Source: an uncultured cyanobacterium
Lineage (GTDB): Bacteria; Cyanobacteriota; Cyanobacteriia; PCC-6307; Cyanobiaceae
DNA: 64,000 nucleotides
Reading direction: 5' to 3'
NCBI GenBank assembly: GCA_903856805.1
Contig: CAIOCZ010000022.1
Location: 1-64,000 of the forward strand
Of the stretch, positions 36,081 through 45,712 are shown one piece after another (positions within the stretch are counted from its first letter, which is position 1; each line of letters begins with the position of its first letter). A model generated the notes under the pieces. That model did no database searches, was not told the origin of the DNA, and saw only the letters and a program-made list of their open reading frames with translations. A program made the translations under genes and the position numbers.

Positions 36081-39000
36081 TTAGAACACCCGCAGCTCCG
36101 CCAGGCCATTGGGCCCGGCGCTGAAGCCGCTGATCTCCACAAGGGCGTCGGTGGTGGCGGCGTAGCCGGCCGTGGCGTTGTTCAGGGCCAGGAAGCTGCG
36201 GCTGCCGAAGCTGAAGGTGGCGGCTCCGTTGGCGGGGAATCGGGCCGAGGTGAGCAGGGCCCCAAGGGCGGCGGTGGTAAGGGCCGTGACCGATCCCAAC
36301 ACCGTGGGATAGAGCGGCGTGGTGCGCAGCACCGGGGTGTCGATGACATCGTCGAGCACCGCGAAGTCGGTGATGCGATCGATGGCCGTGGCGCTGAACA
36401 GGGAGGTGGTGAGGCTCAGCATCTGGAAGACATCCGCTCCGCCCAGGCCGGTGAGGCTGTCGCTGGCGCTGGTGAAGGTGAGCACATCGGCGCCGGGGCT
36501 CGGGGCCGGGTTGACGGTGTCGTCGTTGCTGATCGTGCCGGTGACCGCCGTGGTGGTTTTGCGGGTGTAGCCACTGCCGTTGGCGAGGGTGAGTTGCACC
36601 GTCTCGTTGGCCTCGATGATCGGATCGGCCAGGGGATCGATCACCACCGAGGCACTGGCGGCATGGGCGGGGATGACCACGCTGGAGCCAATTGCGGCGT
36701 AGTCGACGCCCATGGTGGCCGTGCCCGCCGTGGTGACGTTCACCAGGAGCGGATCGGCGGTGGCCACCGAGCGGGTCACGGTGAACACCAGGTTGGCGAG
36801 GCCGTCCTCCGCCACCGCCGTCGGCGCCGCGAGGCTGAGGGTCACCCCCGGCAGGTCGTCGTTGAGGATGAGGCCACTGGCGCTCTGGGGCGTGAGGGTG
36901 CGGTAGCCGTTGCCGGGCAGCACGGTGAGCAACACGGTTTCGTTGGCTTCCACCGTGAGGTCGCTGGTGGGATTCACGGTGACGCTGGCCGTGCTGGCTC
37001 CGGCCGCAAAGGTGAGGCTGGTGCCGAGGCTGGCGTAGTCGACGCCATGGGTGGCGCTGCCGCCCACGCCGTAGGCCACGGTGAGGGGGGCCGTGAACGG
37101 ACCGGTGCGGCTGAAGGTGAAGATCAGGTTCGGGGCGCCGTTCTCCAACACCTGGGCGGGGGCCACGGCCAGGCTGATCAGGGGCACGTCGTCATTGGTG
37201 ATCGTGCCGACCATCGCGGTCGGGGTGCCGATCCGATAGCTGGGATCGGGCAGGAGGGTGAGGCTCACCGTTTCATTCGGCTCCACCTCCAGATCGGCGA
37301 TCGGCGTCACCACCACGGTGGCCGAGCTGGAGCCGGGCGCAAAGCTGACGCTGGGGGGGAGGTCGCCGTAGTCCACCCCCTTGGTGGCGGTCCCCCCGAC
37401 GGCCAGGGCCACGGTCAGCGCCTGGTCCACCACGCCGCTGCGGGTCAGGGTGACGATCAGGGGGTCCGGGCCGTCCTCGTTCACCGCACTAGGGCTGAGG
37501 CTGGCCAGGATCACGGGCAGATCGTCGTTGAGGATCAGGCCGGTCACCGGATCCAGGCTGTCCACCCGATAGAAGGCCTCAGCCACCAGGGCCAGACTCA
37601 CCGTTTCATCGTGTTCGTAGTCGCCGTCGGCCAGGGGGTCCACGACCACGGTGGCGCTGCTGGCACCGGCGGCGAAGGTCACGCTGTTGGCGATGGCGGC
37701 GTAGTCCACCCCATTGATCGCGACGCCGCCAACGGCCAGGGTCGCCGTTAGGGGGGCGGTGGTGGGACCGGTGCGTTGGAGGGTGTAGAGCAGGGTGCCC
37801 GGGCCATCTTCGCCGGTGCTGCCGGGTGCCAGGGTCAGCGATAGCGCCGGCAGGTCGTCGTTGCCCAGGATGGCGGTGAGGGGGAGGGCGGAGTCCGCCA
37901 CGTAGCGATCGGCCGCCAGCAGGCCCAGCACGATCGTTTCGTCCGCTTCGCAGTCAGGGTCGGCGGTGGGGGTGAGGAGCAGGCTGGCGGTGGCCTCCCC
38001 CGCCGCGAAGGTCACGCTGGTGGCACTGCTGGAGTAGTCGAGGCCCGGCGTGGCACTACCCCCGAAGCTCAGCTCCACCGTCAAGGGTTCGGCGGTCACC
38101 AGGGAGCGGCTGAGGGTCACCAGGATCGGCGTGCCACTGTCCTCCTGCACGGAAAGGGCGTCGAGGGCCAGGCTGATCGCCGGCAAGTCGACGTTGAGGA
38201 TCGTTGCCTCCACCGGCACGCTGGTGCCGATGCGGTAGCCGGGGCCGTCGCTGAGGCCCAGCACCACCGTTTCATCGGCTTCCGCCAGGGCATCCTGAAT
38301 CGGACGCACCCGCAGGGTGGCCGTTGGGGCGTAGGGAGCGAACTGGAGGCTGGAGCCGATCGGGTCATAGTCGCTGCCGTTGTCGGCCGTGCCGGTCAGG
38401 CTCAAGGCCACGGTGAGGGCGGTGGCGGTGGCCACCGAGCGGGTGACGGTGACCACCATCGCCTCGCCGCCGTTTTCGGTCACCTGGATGGGCGACAGGC
38501 TCAGGGTCAGCTCCGGAAGATCGCTGTTCAGGATCGTGGCCATCACCGCACTGCCGCTGGCGATGGCGTAGGCGTCACTGGGAACCAGATTGAGTTCCAC
38601 CGTTTCATCACACTCCACCAGGCCATCCGCCACGGGAGTCACGGTCAGCGTGGCGCTGGCCTCGCCGGCGGCAAAGTTGACGCTGGTGCCGATCGGCTCG
38701 TAATCGCTGCCGGCGGTGGCGGTGCCAGCCACGGCGAAGTTCACGGTGAGGGGGGCCTCGGTGAGACCGCCGCGCTCGAAGCGATAGGTGAGGGTGGTGC
38801 CATCAATCTCGGTGATGGCCGTTGGCGACAGGCTGAGGCTGATCAGGGGCAGATCGTCGTTTTGGATCGTGCCGATGGCACCGTTAACGGAGCCCAGGCT
38901 GTAGCCGTTCCCACTGGCCAGGCTCACCACCACCGTTTCGTCGTGTTCGAACGTGGCATCCGCGATGGGATCCACCAGCAGGCTGGCGCTGGTGGCAAAG

Positions 39001-41309
39001 GCGGGGATCGTGAGGGTGGGCAGGCCGGTGGCGGTGGGGACCACCTGGTAATCGCTGTCGGCATTGGCCGTGCCCCCCAGGCTATAGCTCACCGTGAGCG
39101 GATCGGCGGTCGCCACGTTGCGGCTGATGCTGAAGCTGAGCTGACCGGGGGCGTCCTCGGCGATTGCCGCCGCCGCCAGAGTGAGGCTCACCGTCGGCAG
39201 GTCGTCGTTGAGGATCGTGCCGACCACCGGGCCCGAGCTGCCCAGCCGATAGCCCGCTCCGGGGCTAAGGGTGAGCTCCACCATTTCGTTGGCTTCCACC
39301 GTGCTGTCCGGGGTGGGGTTGGCGGTCACCACGGCGGTGGTGGCATTGGCGGCGATGGTGACGGTGCGCACCACCCCGTTCGCCGCGATGCCGCTGTAGT
39401 CACCCCCCACGCTGGCGCTGCCGCCCACCAGATAGCTCACCGTCAGCGGGCTGATGCTCGGCTGGGAGCGAGTGAACAGGAAGTCCAGATTGGCCGTGCC
39501 GTCCTCCAGCACCGTCGCTGTCCCCAGGCTCAGGGTGATCAGGGGCTGGTCGTCATTGCGCAGGACGCCGATCACCGGGGCGATGGTGGCCAGCTGATAG
39601 CCGCTGCCTGCGACCAGGGTGAGGGCGACGGTTTCATCCCCTTCGTCCTGCCCATCCGGAGTGGGATCAAGGGTCAGGCTGGCACTGTTGGCCCCGGCGG
39701 CAATGGTGACGCTGGTGCCGATGGCGCCGTAGTCGACCCCGTTGGTGGCGCTGCCCGCCACGCTGAACTGGACCGTGAGCGGGGTGGGGTCGGCCGTGGG
39801 ACGGCTCACGGTGTAGATCAGGTTGGCTGGGCCGTCCTCGTCCACGGCGAAGGGGGCGAGGCTGAGGCTGATGGCGGGGGTGGGATCGGCGCCGCTGATG
39901 GTGCCGCTGATTCGGTAATGCCCCAGGCTGCCGAAATCGCTATAGCCGCTGGGGGTGCTGGCGGTGGGTGTGCCGAAACCGACCCCATCCAGCCGCAGGG
40001 CATAGCTGCCGGTGGCCAGCCCGGTGAGGTTGAGGCTGGCCGCCAAGCCCGCCGGATTGGAGCTGGCCACCACCGTGCCGGTGCTGTCGAGCAGATCCAC
40101 CGCCAGATCAAGGTTGGTGCCGTTCTCCACCCAGGCGGTGCTGGTGGTGGCATCGCTGACCGTGGCGTAGGTGCTGCTCACCTCCCCTCCCCAGATCCCA
40201 TCGCGATCGATGAAGGCGCGATAGAGGTAGGGATCGAAGCTGAGGTTGATGGCCCCTGGGCTGAGGAGATCGAAACGGAACCAGTCGGTGTCTGTGCGGG
40301 TTTCGATGCTGCCGAATTGGCTCACGCTGCCGCCATTGAGGAACAGGAAGCCAGCCGTGGCGAAGCTATTCCCTTCCTGATCACCCAGAACGGAGACGCC
40401 ATTGTTGGCCACGATGACGGCCAGGTCGTCGGCACCCTTGCTGTTATTGGCGCTGGCACCCGTGTTGTTGCTGCGGTAGTAGGAGCCGCTGTCCCAGGTG
40501 CTGACCGACTGGTCGTAGCTGGCGCCCATGATCGGTGCCCAGCCATTTTCGCCGCTGCCATGTCCCTGGTAATAGGTCGCCGCGGGTGTGCTGATGCCGT
40601 CGTGGGTGAGGCCAAGGCTGTGGCCTGCCTCATGGCTGCTGGCCTCGGATACCCCCGACAAGGAGCCGTTGTAAACATAAGCGGGGGTGTCGCTGTCCCA
40701 GGTGAAACTGTTGATGTAGGCGATGCCTCCCGATGTTTTGGAGGAGGGACCGAAGCTGCTGATCACCACACGGATCCCGTAGTTGGGATCGCTGGCGTTG
40801 GTTTTGATCAGCCAGTCAGCTGCTGGCTCCTGGGTGGTGACGTTGATGTCAAGACCGGTGAAGTCTGCCGCAACCCGCTGCCACACACGCTGAATCAAGG
40901 TGAGTTCTGTGTTGCTGAAGGCCGCCGGATTGCCGTCGCTATCAAAGGCGGGCGAGTAGAAGCTCGTCCCCATTGTCGTGTTATTCCATGCGGTTCCAGT
41001 GGTGGTGTGGCCGTTGAAATCCAGATAGATGGTGGTGTTCGCCGTGGGGTTGGAGTGGAGGCGAAAGGTGTCAGCGAAGGCCACCAAGGGGGTGGCCAGC
41101 GTGAGGGCGGTCGCTGGGGCGAGGCTGCCGTTGGCGATCAGCTCGCGATCCGCTGGCAGGGCGGCACACACCAGGGGGGGCAGAGGGATCGACGCCGCCA
41201 CGTTCGGCGCACTGATTGGCGCACTGATTGGCGCACTGATCGGCGCCTCGGGGCCCTGCTGCCGCAGCCTGCGCAGGCGCCGCTCGAATCGGGAGGCAGA
41301 ACGGCCCAT
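36081..41309 (-). CDS. Large surface metalloprotease with ten Calx-beta repeats and a bluetail-like C-terminus
   Basis: A 1742-residue protein. After a low-complexity N-terminus with repeated APIS, a metzincin-like protease region contains the zinc motif HEAGHSLGLTHD (about residue 225-235, HExxHxxGxxH). Residues about 478-1600 are ten Calx-beta-like repeats of roughly 110 residues, each ending near (G/A)TIxNDD and containing DYxxIGxSVTFAAG and ExxETVxLxL. The C-terminus TFTSASDSLTGLGGADVFQML...FPANGAATFSFGSRSFLALN resembles the bluetail surface-protein domain of cyanobacteria. No cleavable signal peptide is evident, so secretion by a type I system is plausible. Confidence 0.88.
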   Translation of the reverse strand: MGRSASRFERRLRRLRQQGPEAPISAPISAPISAPNVAASIPLPPLVCAALPADRELIANGSLAPATALTLATPLVAFADTFRLHSNPTANTTIYLDFNGHTTTGTAWNNTTMGTSFYSPAFDSDGNPAAFSNTELTLIQRVWQRVAADFTGLDINVTTQEPAADWLIKTNASDPNYGIRVVISSFGPSSKTSGGIAYINSFTWDSDTPAYVYNGSLSGVSEASSHEAGHSLGLTHDGISTPAATYYQGHGSGENGWAPIMGASYDQSVSTWDSGSYYRSNNTGASANNSKGADDLAVIVANNGVSVLGDQEGNSFATAGFLFLNGGSVSQFGSIETRTDTDWFRFDLLSPGAINLSFDPYLYRAFIDRDGIWGGEVSSTYATVSDATTSTAWVENGTNLDLAVDLLDSTGTVVASSNPAGLAASLNLTGLATGSYALRLDGVGFGTPTASTPSGYSDFGSLGHYRISGTISGADPTPAISLSLAPFAVDEDGPANLIYTVSRPTADPTPLTVQFSVAGSATNGVDYGAIGTSVTIAAGANSASLTLDPTPDGQDEGDETVALTLVAGSGYQLATIAPVIGVLRNDDQPLITLSLGTATVLEDGTANLDFLFTRSQPSISPLTVSYLVGGSASVGGDYSGIAANGVVRTVTIAANATTAVVTANPTPDSTVEANEMVELTLSPGAGYRLGSSGPVVGTILNDDLPTVSLTLAAAAIAEDAPGQLSFSISRNVATADPLTVSYSLGGTANADSDYQVVPTATGLPTLTIPAFATSASLLVDPIADATFEHDETVVVSLASGNGYSLGSVNGAIGTIQNDDLPLISLSLSPTAITEIDGTTLTYRFERGGLTEAPLTVNFAVAGTATAGSDYEPIGTSVNFAAGEASATLTVTPVADGLVECDETVELNLVPSDAYAIASGSAVMATILNSDLPELTLSLSPIQVTENGGEAMVVTVTRSVATATALTVALSLTGTADNGSDYDPIGSSLQFAPYAPTATLRVRPIQDALAEADETVVLGLSDGPGYRIGTSVPVEATILNVDLPAISLALDALSVQEDSGTPILVTLSRSLVTAEPLTVELSFGGSATPGLDYSSSATSVTFAAGEATASLLLTPTADPDCEADETIVLGLLAADRYVADSALPLTAILGNDDLPALSLTLAPGSTGEDGPGTLLYTLQRTGPTTAPLTATLAVGGVAINGVDYAAIANSVTFAAGASSATVVVDPLADGDYEHDETVSLALVAEAFYRVDSLDPVTGLILNDDLPVILASLSPSAVNEDGPDPLIVTLTRSGVVDQALTVALAVGGTATKGVDYGDLPPSVSFAPGSSSATVVVTPIADLEVEPNETVSLTLLPDPSYRIGTPTAMVGTITNDDVPLISLAVAPAQVLENGAPNLIFTFSRTGPFTAPLTVAYGVGGSATHGVDYASLGTSLTFAAGASTASVTVNPTSDLTVEANETVLLTVLPGNGYRTLTPQSASGLILNDDLPGVTLSLAAPTAVAEDGLANLVFTVTRSVATADPLLVNVTTAGTATMGVDYAAIGSSVVIPAHAASASVVIDPLADPIIEANETVQLTLANGSGYTRKTTTAVTGTISNDDTVNPAPSPGADVLTFTSASDSLTGLGGADVFQMLSLTTSLFSATAIDRITDFAVLDDVIDTPVLRTTPLYPTVLGSVTALTTAALGALLTSARFPANGAATFSFGSRSFLALNNATAGYAATTDALVEISGFSAGPNGLAELRVF
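41206..41241 (-). repeat. Three tandem 12-base units in the protease gene
   Basis: GGCGCACTGATT occurs three times in a row (the last copy ends in C), encoding APIS APIS APIS near the N-terminus of the Calx-beta protease. It is in-frame and would let copy number vary without a frameshift. Confidence 0.85.
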
Positions 41310-41394
41310 GGCAGCTGTGCTGGAGATCTGAACCTAAGTGCCGCAGCAAGGCTGGTCGCTGGACAGCGCTGGTTGGTTCAGAGCTCCTGGCGCA

Positions 41395-42045
41395 TCACCG
41401 GCTGGACTGCGCCACCACCGCGAAGAACGGATCCCCCTGGCCGCCGAGCCACCCCAGGGGCCCCTCCGCCCGGGTGGGTTCAGCAATCCGCAGCGGTGGG
41501 GGCCAGCCCTGCGCCACCAATACCCTTGCCACCAGCGCCAGGCGCCCCTGATCGCTGGCCTCGGTCCAGATCCGCGGTGCCTTCTGGGCAAACATCCGAT
41601 TCGAAAAGGCCACGATCAGCTGGCCCCCTGGGTGCACCACCCGCAGCAATTCGGCGGCCACCGCTTCCGGATACTCCAGGTACTGCCAGCCCGCCACGAT
41701 CAGGGCGGCATCGATGCTGGCGCTCTCCAGGGGCAGCCGCTGATCACGGTTGAGGTTCTGCCGCCAATGGCGCGTCAGCCGTGGGTTGGCCTCCAGCTCC
41801 CGGGCGTTGAGGCCGTGGCCGATCACGGCGGCGTAGGCCACGGTGTCGGGCAGATGGCTGACCCAGCTGCTCATCAGATCGAGCACCACCGCCCCGGGGG
41901 GGATCCGTTCGGCGTAGAGCGCCCTGAGCCGGGCACGGAACGCCCCGTCGAGATGCTGAACAAAACGCGGTTCGGCATAGAACTGGGCGTCATCGGAGCG
42001 GTCGAGCTTCCAGCGTTCCTCCCCGCTGAGCACCTGCACGGCCAT
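41395..42045 (-). CDS. SAM-dependent methyltransferase
   Basis: A 216-residue class I methyltransferase of unknown substrate. The SAM-binding region is GAVVLDLMSSWVSHLPD, followed by VIGHGLNARELEANPRLTRHWRQNLNRDQRLPLESASIDAALIVAGWQYLEYPEAVAAELLRVVHPGGQLIVAFSNRMFA, a typical class I arrangement. The N-terminal RWKLDRSDDAQFYAEPRFVQHLD resembles a group of cyanobacterial and plant methyltransferases. It is divergent from the photolyase gene. Confidence 0.82.
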   Translation of the reverse strand: MAVQVLSGEERWKLDRSDDAQFYAEPRFVQHLDGAFRARLRALYAERIPPGAVVLDLMSSWVSHLPDTVAYAAVIGHGLNARELEANPRLTRHWRQNLNRDQRLPLESASIDAALIVAGWQYLEYPEAVAAELLRVVHPGGQLIVAFSNRMFAQKAPRIWTEASDQGRLALVARVLVAQGWPPPLRIAEPTRAEGPLGWLGGQGDPFFAVVAQSSR

Positions 42046-42141
42046 GGCGACGGTCTGCCAAAGCCCCAGTCAATCGGGTTTCCCGTGCCACCGTGTCCCC
42101 TGGCCGACCGTGGCGGTCACGGTGGCCCCGGCAGGTGAGCG

Positions 42142-43359
42142 TTGGCGGACGACTTCACGATTGCGGTGGCCCTGGAGGGCCAGCTCCGCCTCGACGACCA
42201 GCCGGCGCTGCAGGAGGCCGTGGCCCTGGCGCGGCGCCAGCCTGGGGCCCGTCTGCTGCTGCTGGCCTGCCGGCCCGAGGGCCTGCGGCTGCGGGGGCCC
42301 CAGCAGCGGCGGCTGGAGGCGGAGGCCCTCGACTCCCTGCGGACCCGCCTCGCGGCGGTGGGGATCCCATTGCTCCACTTCCCTCAGCACACCACAGCGC
42401 AGGCCCTGGCCGCGATCGCTCCCGAGCGGCGTCCGGCGCTGGTGCTGCAGGCCCACGAAAGCCGGTTGTTTGCGGATTGGCCGCTGCCCGCCGCCACCTT
42501 CCCCCGGGTGTTCTCGGACTTCCGCCGTGGCCTGGGCACCCCCCCGGAACCTCCCCTGCCCCCCCCGCCCCTGGACGGCCTCGGCGGGTCCCTGGAGGTC
42601 GGGGAGGGCTGGCCTGGGTGCGCTCCCGTGCCTGGTCCCCAGCCCTTTCACCCCCGCGCCGATCCCCGCAGCGCCTTCCCCTTCCGCGGGGATGAGCCCA
42701 CCGCCCTGGCCCGTCTGCAGCACTACGTGGTGGGCTCCGAAGGGCTGCGCACCTACAAAGCCAGCCGCAACGGACTGGTGGGCACGGAGTTCTCCTCCAA
42801 GGTCTCGCCGTTTCTGGCGATCGGTTCCCTTTCGGTGCGCCGCATCTGGCACACCGTTCTCCGCTATCAGGAGCTGCACGGCGCCGACGAGGGGTCGGAA
42901 TGGATGAAACAGGAACTGCTCTGGCGCGAGTTCTTCCTCTGGTCGGAACAGTGCCATGGCGCCCGCTTTCACGCCCCGGGCGGCATTCAGGAGCGGCCGC
43001 CGCAGTGGCGGGAGGATCGGGAGTGCTTCCGACGCTGGACCCGGGGCGACAGCGGCCACCCCCTGATCGATGCCCAGCTCCAGGAACTGCTGGCCACCGG
43101 CTACCTCTCCAACCGGGGGCGCCAATGGGTGGCCTCCCATTTCATCCATGATCTACGCCTGCCCTGGATCTGGGGCGCCCGCTTCTTCGAGTGGGCGCTG
43201 ATCGATGCCCATCCCGCCCTGAATACGGGCAATTGGGCCTACCTGGCCGGCGTTGGATCCGACCCCCGCAGCTTCGGCGGCACCCCTCGCCGCTTCAACC
43301 TCGAACGACAGCAGCAGCTCTACGACCCCGAGGAGAGGCATCGCCAGCTCTGGTTATGA
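42142..43359 (+). CDS. Cryptochrome-DASH / photolyase family protein
   Basis: Flavoprotein of the photolyase/cryptochrome family, DNA repair or blue-light sensing. The FAD-binding half has TYKASRNGLVGTEFSSKVSPFLAIGSLSVRRI, WMKQELLWREFFLW, GYLSNRGRQWVASHFIHDLRLPWIWGARFFEWALIDAHPALNTGNWAYLAGVGSDPR, which match CRY-DASH closely. At 405 residues it is shorter than most, with a reduced N-terminal alpha/beta domain. The frame is closed by TGA just upstream, so translation starts at the TTG at 42142. Confidence 0.88.
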   Translation: MADDFTIAVALEGQLRLDDQPALQEAVALARRQPGARLLLLACRPEGLRLRGPQQRRLEAEALDSLRTRLAAVGIPLLHFPQHTTAQALAAIAPERRPALVLQAHESRLFADWPLPAATFPRVFSDFRRGLGTPPEPPLPPPPLDGLGGSLEVGEGWPGCAPVPGPQPFHPRADPRSAFPFRGDEPTALARLQHYVVGSEGLRTYKASRNGLVGTEFSSKVSPFLAIGSLSVRRIWHTVLRYQELHGADEGSEWMKQELLWREFFLWSEQCHGARFHAPGGIQERPPQWREDRECFRRWTRGDSGHPLIDAQLQELLATGYLSNRGRQWVASHFIHDLRLPWIWGARFFEWALIDAHPALNTGNWAYLAGVGSDPRSFGGTPRRFNLERQQQLYDPEERHRQLWL

Positions 43360-43412
43360 CGGCGTGAAGAGAAAGTGCGAGGGAGGGCAATGGACGCCGA
43401 CATTAGCAGCAT

Positions 43413-44570
43413 TCAGCTGTAGTAATAAGCCCCATTGTCTTGCTTATTGCCGACGAAACTGCAGTGAAGGGCGACATCCCAGAGTGCCTTGTGGATGGGG
43501 GTGGGGTCGTAGCGAATGTGCTCAGGGAATTGAGATCGAATCAGTTCGGTGGCATTCCATGCGTTGTAGTGCGGGATGCGCGAATTGAGATGGTGGGCCA
43601 CATGGGTGGAGCCGATGCCGTGATGCAGCAGATTAAGAAGGGGGCCATAGGGACGATCCACGGTTTGAAGGGCTCCTTTAGCCCAGTCCCAGTCTTCCGT
43701 CGAGAAGTGAGGGATGGCCGGATCCGTATGCTGCAACCAGGTGTAGGACACCAGCCAAGCATTCACGATCAGATAGGGAAGTCCATAGACGCACAGCACA
43801 CGGGCGATTGAGGTGTTGATCATCGCCAAGGCCAGCAGTGCGAGGACACCAATGATGCCAAGATTGGATGTTCTCATCAAGCCAATCCACTTGCCAGGAA
43901 AGAGCTTGCGAATTCCGGAGTTGAACGGTGGAATAGTGGTGAAGTGTGAGGTTGGTTGGCCATAGTCTGGCCCGCTGGAAACCCCAATCAGCAAATACAA
44001 GGGCCAACCTACGAGCAGGTGAATGGCCAACGAGACCACGGCATAGAAGGAGGGCCCTAGAAACCGCTTGAGGGCGATGCTAAATGTTGCCCAGCGTGAA
44101 TCTTGAAGGGCGGGGACATGGGTTTCTCCCGCTTCCAAGTGATTGCAATTGGCATGATGCACCGCATGGCTGCGCTGCCAGGAAAAATAGGGAACAAGCA
44201 GCAGGCTGTGCAGGGTGAACCCAATAAAGTTTTCCACAGTTTGGTTGGGATGGAAGGCATTATGTCCGCATTCATGGGCCAAGACCCAGCATCCTGTGGC
44301 CAATGTGCCGGTGACCACGGCATAGACAATCCAGAGCGGTGCCGCACTCCACTGCAGCGGGATGAAGCCGCCCACGCTGTAGGCAGCCAACGACGTCAAT
44401 AGGGAGAAGGCCAGGCTTCTCCAGGCTTTGCCAACGTTCTTCTCGGTGAGATGTTCAGGAATGGAGGCCAGCAATTGCTGCTTGGTTGGCCATGGCTTCA
44501 ACGTTGACTCTTGGTTGAAGGGGCCTTGGCTGGCCTGGTCGCGTCGTGAATCGATCGCTGATTGAGTCAT
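43413..44570 (-). CDS. desA-like: Delta-12-type fatty acid desaturase, FAD2-like
   Basis: Integral membrane desaturase introducing a double bond in acyl lipids. Three histidine boxes: HECGHNAF, HAVHH, and HVAHH, with LLVPYFSWQRSHAVHH and WDWAKGALQTVDRPYG, the wording seen in plant/fungal FAD2 (oleate delta-12) desaturases. At 385 residues it is full length. The gene reads as clearly less G+C-rich than its neighbours, suggesting recent acquisition. Start ATG 44570; an inverted repeat lies 17 bases upstream. Confidence 0.88.
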   Translation of the reverse strand: MTQSAIDSRRDQASQGPFNQESTLKPWPTKQQLLASIPEHLTEKNVGKAWRSLAFSLLTSLAAYSVGGFIPLQWSAAPLWIVYAVVTGTLATGCWVLAHECGHNAFHPNQTVENFIGFTLHSLLLVPYFSWQRSHAVHHANCNHLEAGETHVPALQDSRWATFSIALKRFLGPSFYAVVSLAIHLLVGWPLYLLIGVSSGPDYGQPTSHFTTIPPFNSGIRKLFPGKWIGLMRTSNLGIIGVLALLALAMINTSIARVLCVYGLPYLIVNAWLVSYTWLQHTDPAIPHFSTEDWDWAKGALQTVDRPYGPLLNLLHHGIGSTHVAHHLNSRIPHYNAWNATELIRSQFPEHIRYDPTPIHKALWDVALHCSFVGNKQDNGAYYYS

Positions 44571-44586
44571 GAATGAATCGTTCTAA

Positions 44587-44608
44587 TTTTGCCCCAAGTA
44601 AGGCAAAA
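44587..44608 (-). promoter_or_regulatory. TTTTGCC-N8-GGCAAAA inverted repeat before the desaturase
   Basis: A perfect seven-base inverted repeat with an eight-base spacer lies 17 bases upstream of the desaturase ATG. It could be an operator or a 5' leader hairpin. The rest of 44571-44822 has no convincing gene; it contains a GGGCCTTCGGGCC-type small hairpin. Confidence 0.4.
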
Positions 44609-44822
44609 TCCACTGTTGGGATAAGAACTTAGCTGCAATCCGCCCCCCGCCGTGGCTGGCTGCCGCAGATCGCGCTTCCGCTCCCTGCCGTAGGGCCTTC
44701 GGGCCTCGCTCGGGATCCTTGCCCGTTGATCAGCACCTCCTGTCTTGGTCCCCGTCGCGACCACGCACCTCCCCTTCCAGGGACAGGATCGGGGGCATCA
44801 CCCGTTCCACCGTCCGTTCCCC

Positions 44823-45629
44823 GTGCACCTGCGCATCGGCTGCCAGCTTGAGGTCCACTGCGACCAACCCACCCCCCTGCTGGCCCTGGTGCATCCCCAT
44901 GGCAGCCTGGTGCCGGATCTCCTGGCCCCGGAGCGGTTGCAGTGGGGGCCCGAACGCGCTTATGAGGTGCTCAGCGACCTCTCCGGTAACCGCTGGTGCC
45001 GCCTGCTGGCCCCCGCCGGCACCACCCGCCTGCACTACGCCGCCACCCTCCACTGTTCGGACGCGGTGGATCCCGTGCTGCCGTCGATGGGCGCCTGTCC
45101 AGTGGAGGCCCTGCCGATCGACACCTACCGCTTCCTCAACCCCAGCCCCTATTGCGACACCCCGGCCCTGATGGAGCTGGCCTGGAGCACCTTCGCGGGG
45201 GTGGCCCCGGGCTGGCCCCTGGTGCAGGCCATCTGCGATTGGGTGCATGGCCGCATCCGCTTCGATTACGAGGCGGTGCGCCCCCATAAGCGCGCCAGTG
45301 ATGCCCTCGCCGATGGCGCCGGCGTCTGCCGCGACTACGCCCACCTGGCCATCAGCCTCTGCCGGTGCCTCAACATCCCCGCCCGCCACTGCACCGGCTA
45401 CCTCGGCTACACCGGGATTCCCATGGGGGAGGCGCCGGTGGATTTCTCCGCCTGGTTCGAGGTGTTCCTTGCCGACCGTTGGGTTGTCTTCGATGCCCGC
45501 CACAACATCCCCCGCTGCGGCCGGGTGTTGATCGCCCGGGGGCGGGATGCCGCCGATGTGCCCTTCCTGCGCTCCTTCGGCCCCCATCAGCTCACCGGCT
45601 TCGAGGTGATCACCGAGTTGATCACCTAG
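44823..45629 (+). CDS. Transglutaminase-like protein
   Basis: Papain-fold transglutaminase-like protein, perhaps a protease or peptide-crosslinking enzyme; substrate unknown. The core is ICDWVHGRIRFDYEAVRPHKRASDALADGAGVCRDYAHLAISLCRCLNIPARHCTGYLG with the catalytic-type cysteine in GVCRDYA. The usual histidine region reads DFSAWFEVFLADRWVVFDARHN, with serine where many members have HAW. I prefer GTG 44823 (VHLRIGCQLEV, typical N-terminus); the track's 44745 adds a non-conserved stretch. Confidence 0.8.
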   Translation: MHLRIGCQLEVHCDQPTPLLALVHPHGSLVPDLLAPERLQWGPERAYEVLSDLSGNRWCRLLAPAGTTRLHYAATLHCSDAVDPVLPSMGACPVEALPIDTYRFLNPSPYCDTPALMELAWSTFAGVAPGWPLVQAICDWVHGRIRFDYEAVRPHKRASDALADGAGVCRDYAHLAISLCRCLNIPARHCTGYLGYTGIPMGEAPVDFSAWFEVFLADRWVVFDARHNIPRCGRVLIARGRDAADVPFLRSFGPHQLTGFEVITELIT

Positions 45630-45712
45630 CGGCTCGTTGCCTCCGCTCGCCCTCCCTACGCTCCCTGGGTCAGCTTCGGTCCTCCGGGCGGGCGCCCTCC
45701 GTTGCCAGGTTG

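Noticed and set aside
36540-39900. Regularly spaced repeats about 330 bases apart
   Set aside because: Not a CRISPR array: the units are long, divergent at DNA level, in frame, and encode Calx-beta domains.
38862-41753. 963-residue plus-strand ORF over the Calx-beta gene
   Set aside because: It is the antisense shadow of the repeated, GC-rich Calx-beta gene; composition is G/A/H/R-rich with no domain.
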